Part shown: positions 22,763-23,881 of the stretch, piece by piece
How the letters are laid out: every line of letters starts with the position of its first letter
Position numbering within the stretch: position 1 is the stretch's first letter
Source: JBFWMG01 sp050251715
Lineage (GTDB): Bacteria > Desulfobacterota > Desulfovibrionia > Desulfovibrionales > Desulfovibrionaceae
Length of the DNA: 23,881 nt
NCBI GenBank assembly: GCA_050251715.1
Contig: JBFWMG010000048.1
Span: forward strand, 1 to 23,881
Reading direction: 5' to 3'
The notes under the pieces: model-generated
The model's input: the letters and a program-made list of their open reading frames with translations, nothing else
Told to the model about the DNA's origin: nothing
The model's database searches: none
Made by a program: the position numbers and the translations under genes

Positions 22763-22774
22763 ACGGTATACCGT
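22763..22774. promoter_or_regulatory. 12-bp perfect palindrome upstream of the helicase-exonuclease gene
   Basis: ACGGTATACCGT reads the same on both strands. It is about 100 bp before the helicase start in the 334-bp divergent region 22666-22999 and could be an operator or overlap a leftward -10. It does not match the LexA boxes I know. Confidence 0.35.
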
Positions 22775-22882
22775 CAGGGGCAGGGAAAAAAAGATCGTGC
22801 CACCCCCTCCGTAACGTACCGGGGTTGTGGCCATTATTTAAAGACGCATATTTTTTCCTGCAATGCTCCTTTGTTATGTAAC

Positions 22883-22911
22883 TTGCGTCCGGCGTGAAAC
22901 GAATCCATAGT
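22883..22911 (+). promoter_or_regulatory. Candidate promoter of the 3D-domain gene
   Basis: TTGCGT (22883-22888), a 17-base spacer and CATAGT (22906-22911) form a reasonable sigma-70 promoter about 80 bases before the gene start at 23000. Confidence 0.5.
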
Positions 22912-22999
22912 AGTGCAATCGGCTCCCGCCGCCACGCGGCACGACAGGGAACCCCAGGGCGTGGCGCCCGCACCCCGGAGCGCCGCAAAGAGAGGCCGC

Positions 23000-23542
23000 A
23001 TGACCCGAATCATATTCCTGACGCTCATGGCGCTGATCGCCGGAGCCGTGGTGCAGCAGTACAGCACCATCCAGGAGTTGGCCGCGCAGCTGGACGCGTA
23101 TCAGGGCAAGGTCGAAGCCCTGGAAACCGCCCAGGCCAACAACGCGGCGGCCACCATCCTGCTCAAGCGCCTGAGCCTTGCCAACAGCAAAAAGTTGCAG
23201 ACCCTGCACCCCAAGCGGGTGCTCACCGTCACCGCCTACAGCCCCCGCAACGAGGAAACCGACGCGTCGCCCTTTACCACGGCCAGCAACCGCCGGGTGC
23301 GCCACGGCATCATCGCCGTGTCCCGCGACCTGTTCGACGACGGCTGGGTGTTCGGCAAAAAGGTATACGTGAAGGGTCTGGGCGTGTTCACCATCGACGA
23401 CCTCATGGCCGACACCAAGCGCAACCAGATCGACATCTTCATGTTCGACACCAAGGCCGCCGTGGACTTTGGCCGCATGACCGCCGAGGCCTACCTGCTG
23501 GACATGGAGCCGCTGCCGCAGACCGCCGACGCCGGGATTTGA
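23000..23542 (+). CDS. Membrane-anchored 3D-domain protein
   Basis: The 180-residue protein starts at ATG 23000 behind AGAGG; the frame opens earlier (22913) but that part reads as non-coding. An N-terminal membrane anchor (2-18) is followed by a short coiled coil (about 22-50, TIQELAAQLDAYQGKVEALETAQ). The rest is a 3D domain (double-psi barrel): LTVTAYSPR (75-83), TASNRRVRHGIIAVSRD, GKKVYVKGLGVFTIDDLMADTKRNQIDIFM. The Asp residues of the family are partly kept (Asp134, Asp145), while the usual AVDP reads AVSR. 3D domains occur in MltA-type lytic transglycosylases and resuscitation-type proteins, so a periplasmic peptidoglycan role is likely but unproven. Confidence 0.8.
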   Translation: MTRIIFLTLMALIAGAVVQQYSTIQELAAQLDAYQGKVEALETAQANNAAATILLKRLSLANSKKLQTLHPKRVLTVTAYSPRNEETDASPFTTASNRRVRHGIIAVSRDLFDDGWVFGKKVYVKGLGVFTIDDLMADTKRNQIDIFMFDTKAAVDFGRMTAEAYLLDMEPLPQTADAGI

Positions 23543-23734
23543 CGCGCCGCCGCAAGGCAACACCGGACCGGCATGACCAGGGATGCTCGCATCGCTGCTC
23601 TCGTAGCCGTAAGGTTCGTTGCACTCTCTTTATCTCCAAGGCGCACTGCGTTCGCCTAACGGCTATCGGCCTGCGAACAGCCCCCTTCGCCCCGAATAGG
23701 CGGCTGAAGGACCATCCCCCCCGAGACGCGGCGT
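23543..23734. other. Intergenic region with an imperfect long-range inverted repeat
   Basis: No gene is visible. TAGCCGTAAGG (23604-23614) and CCTAACGGCTA (23655-23665) form an 11-bp inverted repeat with one mismatch and a 40-base loop. There is no T run after it on either strand. Whether it is a transcript end or part of another repeat cannot be told here. Confidence 0.4.
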
Positions 23735-23881
23735 CCTGCCTGGGAACCCACTCATTTCTTCCGCAACCCCAATCCCCCAACCAGCAGTTTTTGGGGAAAG
23801 GGATGAGAGGGGGGATGGGGGTCCGGGGGAAGGGGGGAGAGAAGGGAAAACCCCTTTTTATGCTTGGAAAAAGGGGTTTTC
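23735..23881 (-). repeat. Dispersed hairpin repeat, copy 3 (inverted, truncated by window end)
   Basis: The arm CCGGGGGAAGG...CCCCTTTTT (23823-23859), the loop ATGCTTGG (reverse complement of the copy 2 loop) and the beginning of the second arm are present. To the left, CCAACCAGCAGTTTTTGGGG is the reverse complement of the tail junction seen in copies 1 and 2. The copy is therefore inverted relative to the other two; its far arm lies outside the window. Confidence 0.8.

Noticed and set aside
22763..22774. LexA box upstream of the helicase
   Set aside because: The palindrome does not match the CTG-N10-CAG, GAAC-N4-GTTC or other LexA motifs I know; kept only as an unassigned palindrome.

Overview
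The window looks like chromosomal DNA of a GC-rich, Desulfovibrio-like bacterium (Desulfobacterota). I infer this from gene order and protein style: an F0 operon (atpZ-atpI-atpB-atpE) followed directly by rex, a LonC-type protease with an AAA_32-like N-terminus, and FtsEX. The assignment comes from recognition, not from a search. I see no phage, CRISPR array, tRNA or rRNA.

Layout. Positions 1-64 are the 3' end of a zinc-ribbon protein, possibly a B12-dependent ribonucleotide reductase. Next is a dispersed hairpin repeat (100-355). A minus-strand HD-domain hydrolase (480-1421) diverges from a tight three-gene operon (1649-4094): an unknown protein, a 2-TM K+ channel with an RCK domain, and a stand-alone cyclic-nucleotide-binding protein. 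A MITE-like element with CTAG target duplications abuts this operon's last stop codon. Then come rlpA and a convergent, overlapping HU/IHF gene, a radical SAM gene, a structured intergenic region with a second MITE copy, and the minus-strand ftsX, ftsE and Lon-like protease genes.

From 11570 to 14094 lie the F0 genes and rex. Rex-type operators stand in front of both transcription units, which suggests that NADH/NAD+ state controls ATP synthase membrane-sector expression and rex itself. A second hairpin-repeat copy separates rex from topA (minus). An M48 lipoprotein peptidase with a near-consensus promoter that would give a leaderless message follows, together with a membrane-anchored protein carrying a lysozyme-like C-terminal domain. 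The minus-strand gene 19717-22665 encodes an MrfA/YprA-type helicase fused to an MrfB/YprB-like DnaQ-fold exonuclease. A 3D-domain protein and a third, inverted hairpin-repeat copy end the window.

Most interesting points: the helicase-exonuclease fusion with an internal ribosome-binding site ahead of the exonuclease part; two dispersed non-coding repeat families, one with compensatory base-pair changes and one inserted in the same orientation next to TAG stop codons; the paired Rex operators; and a possible cyclic-nucleotide-controlled K+ channel module split over separate genes.
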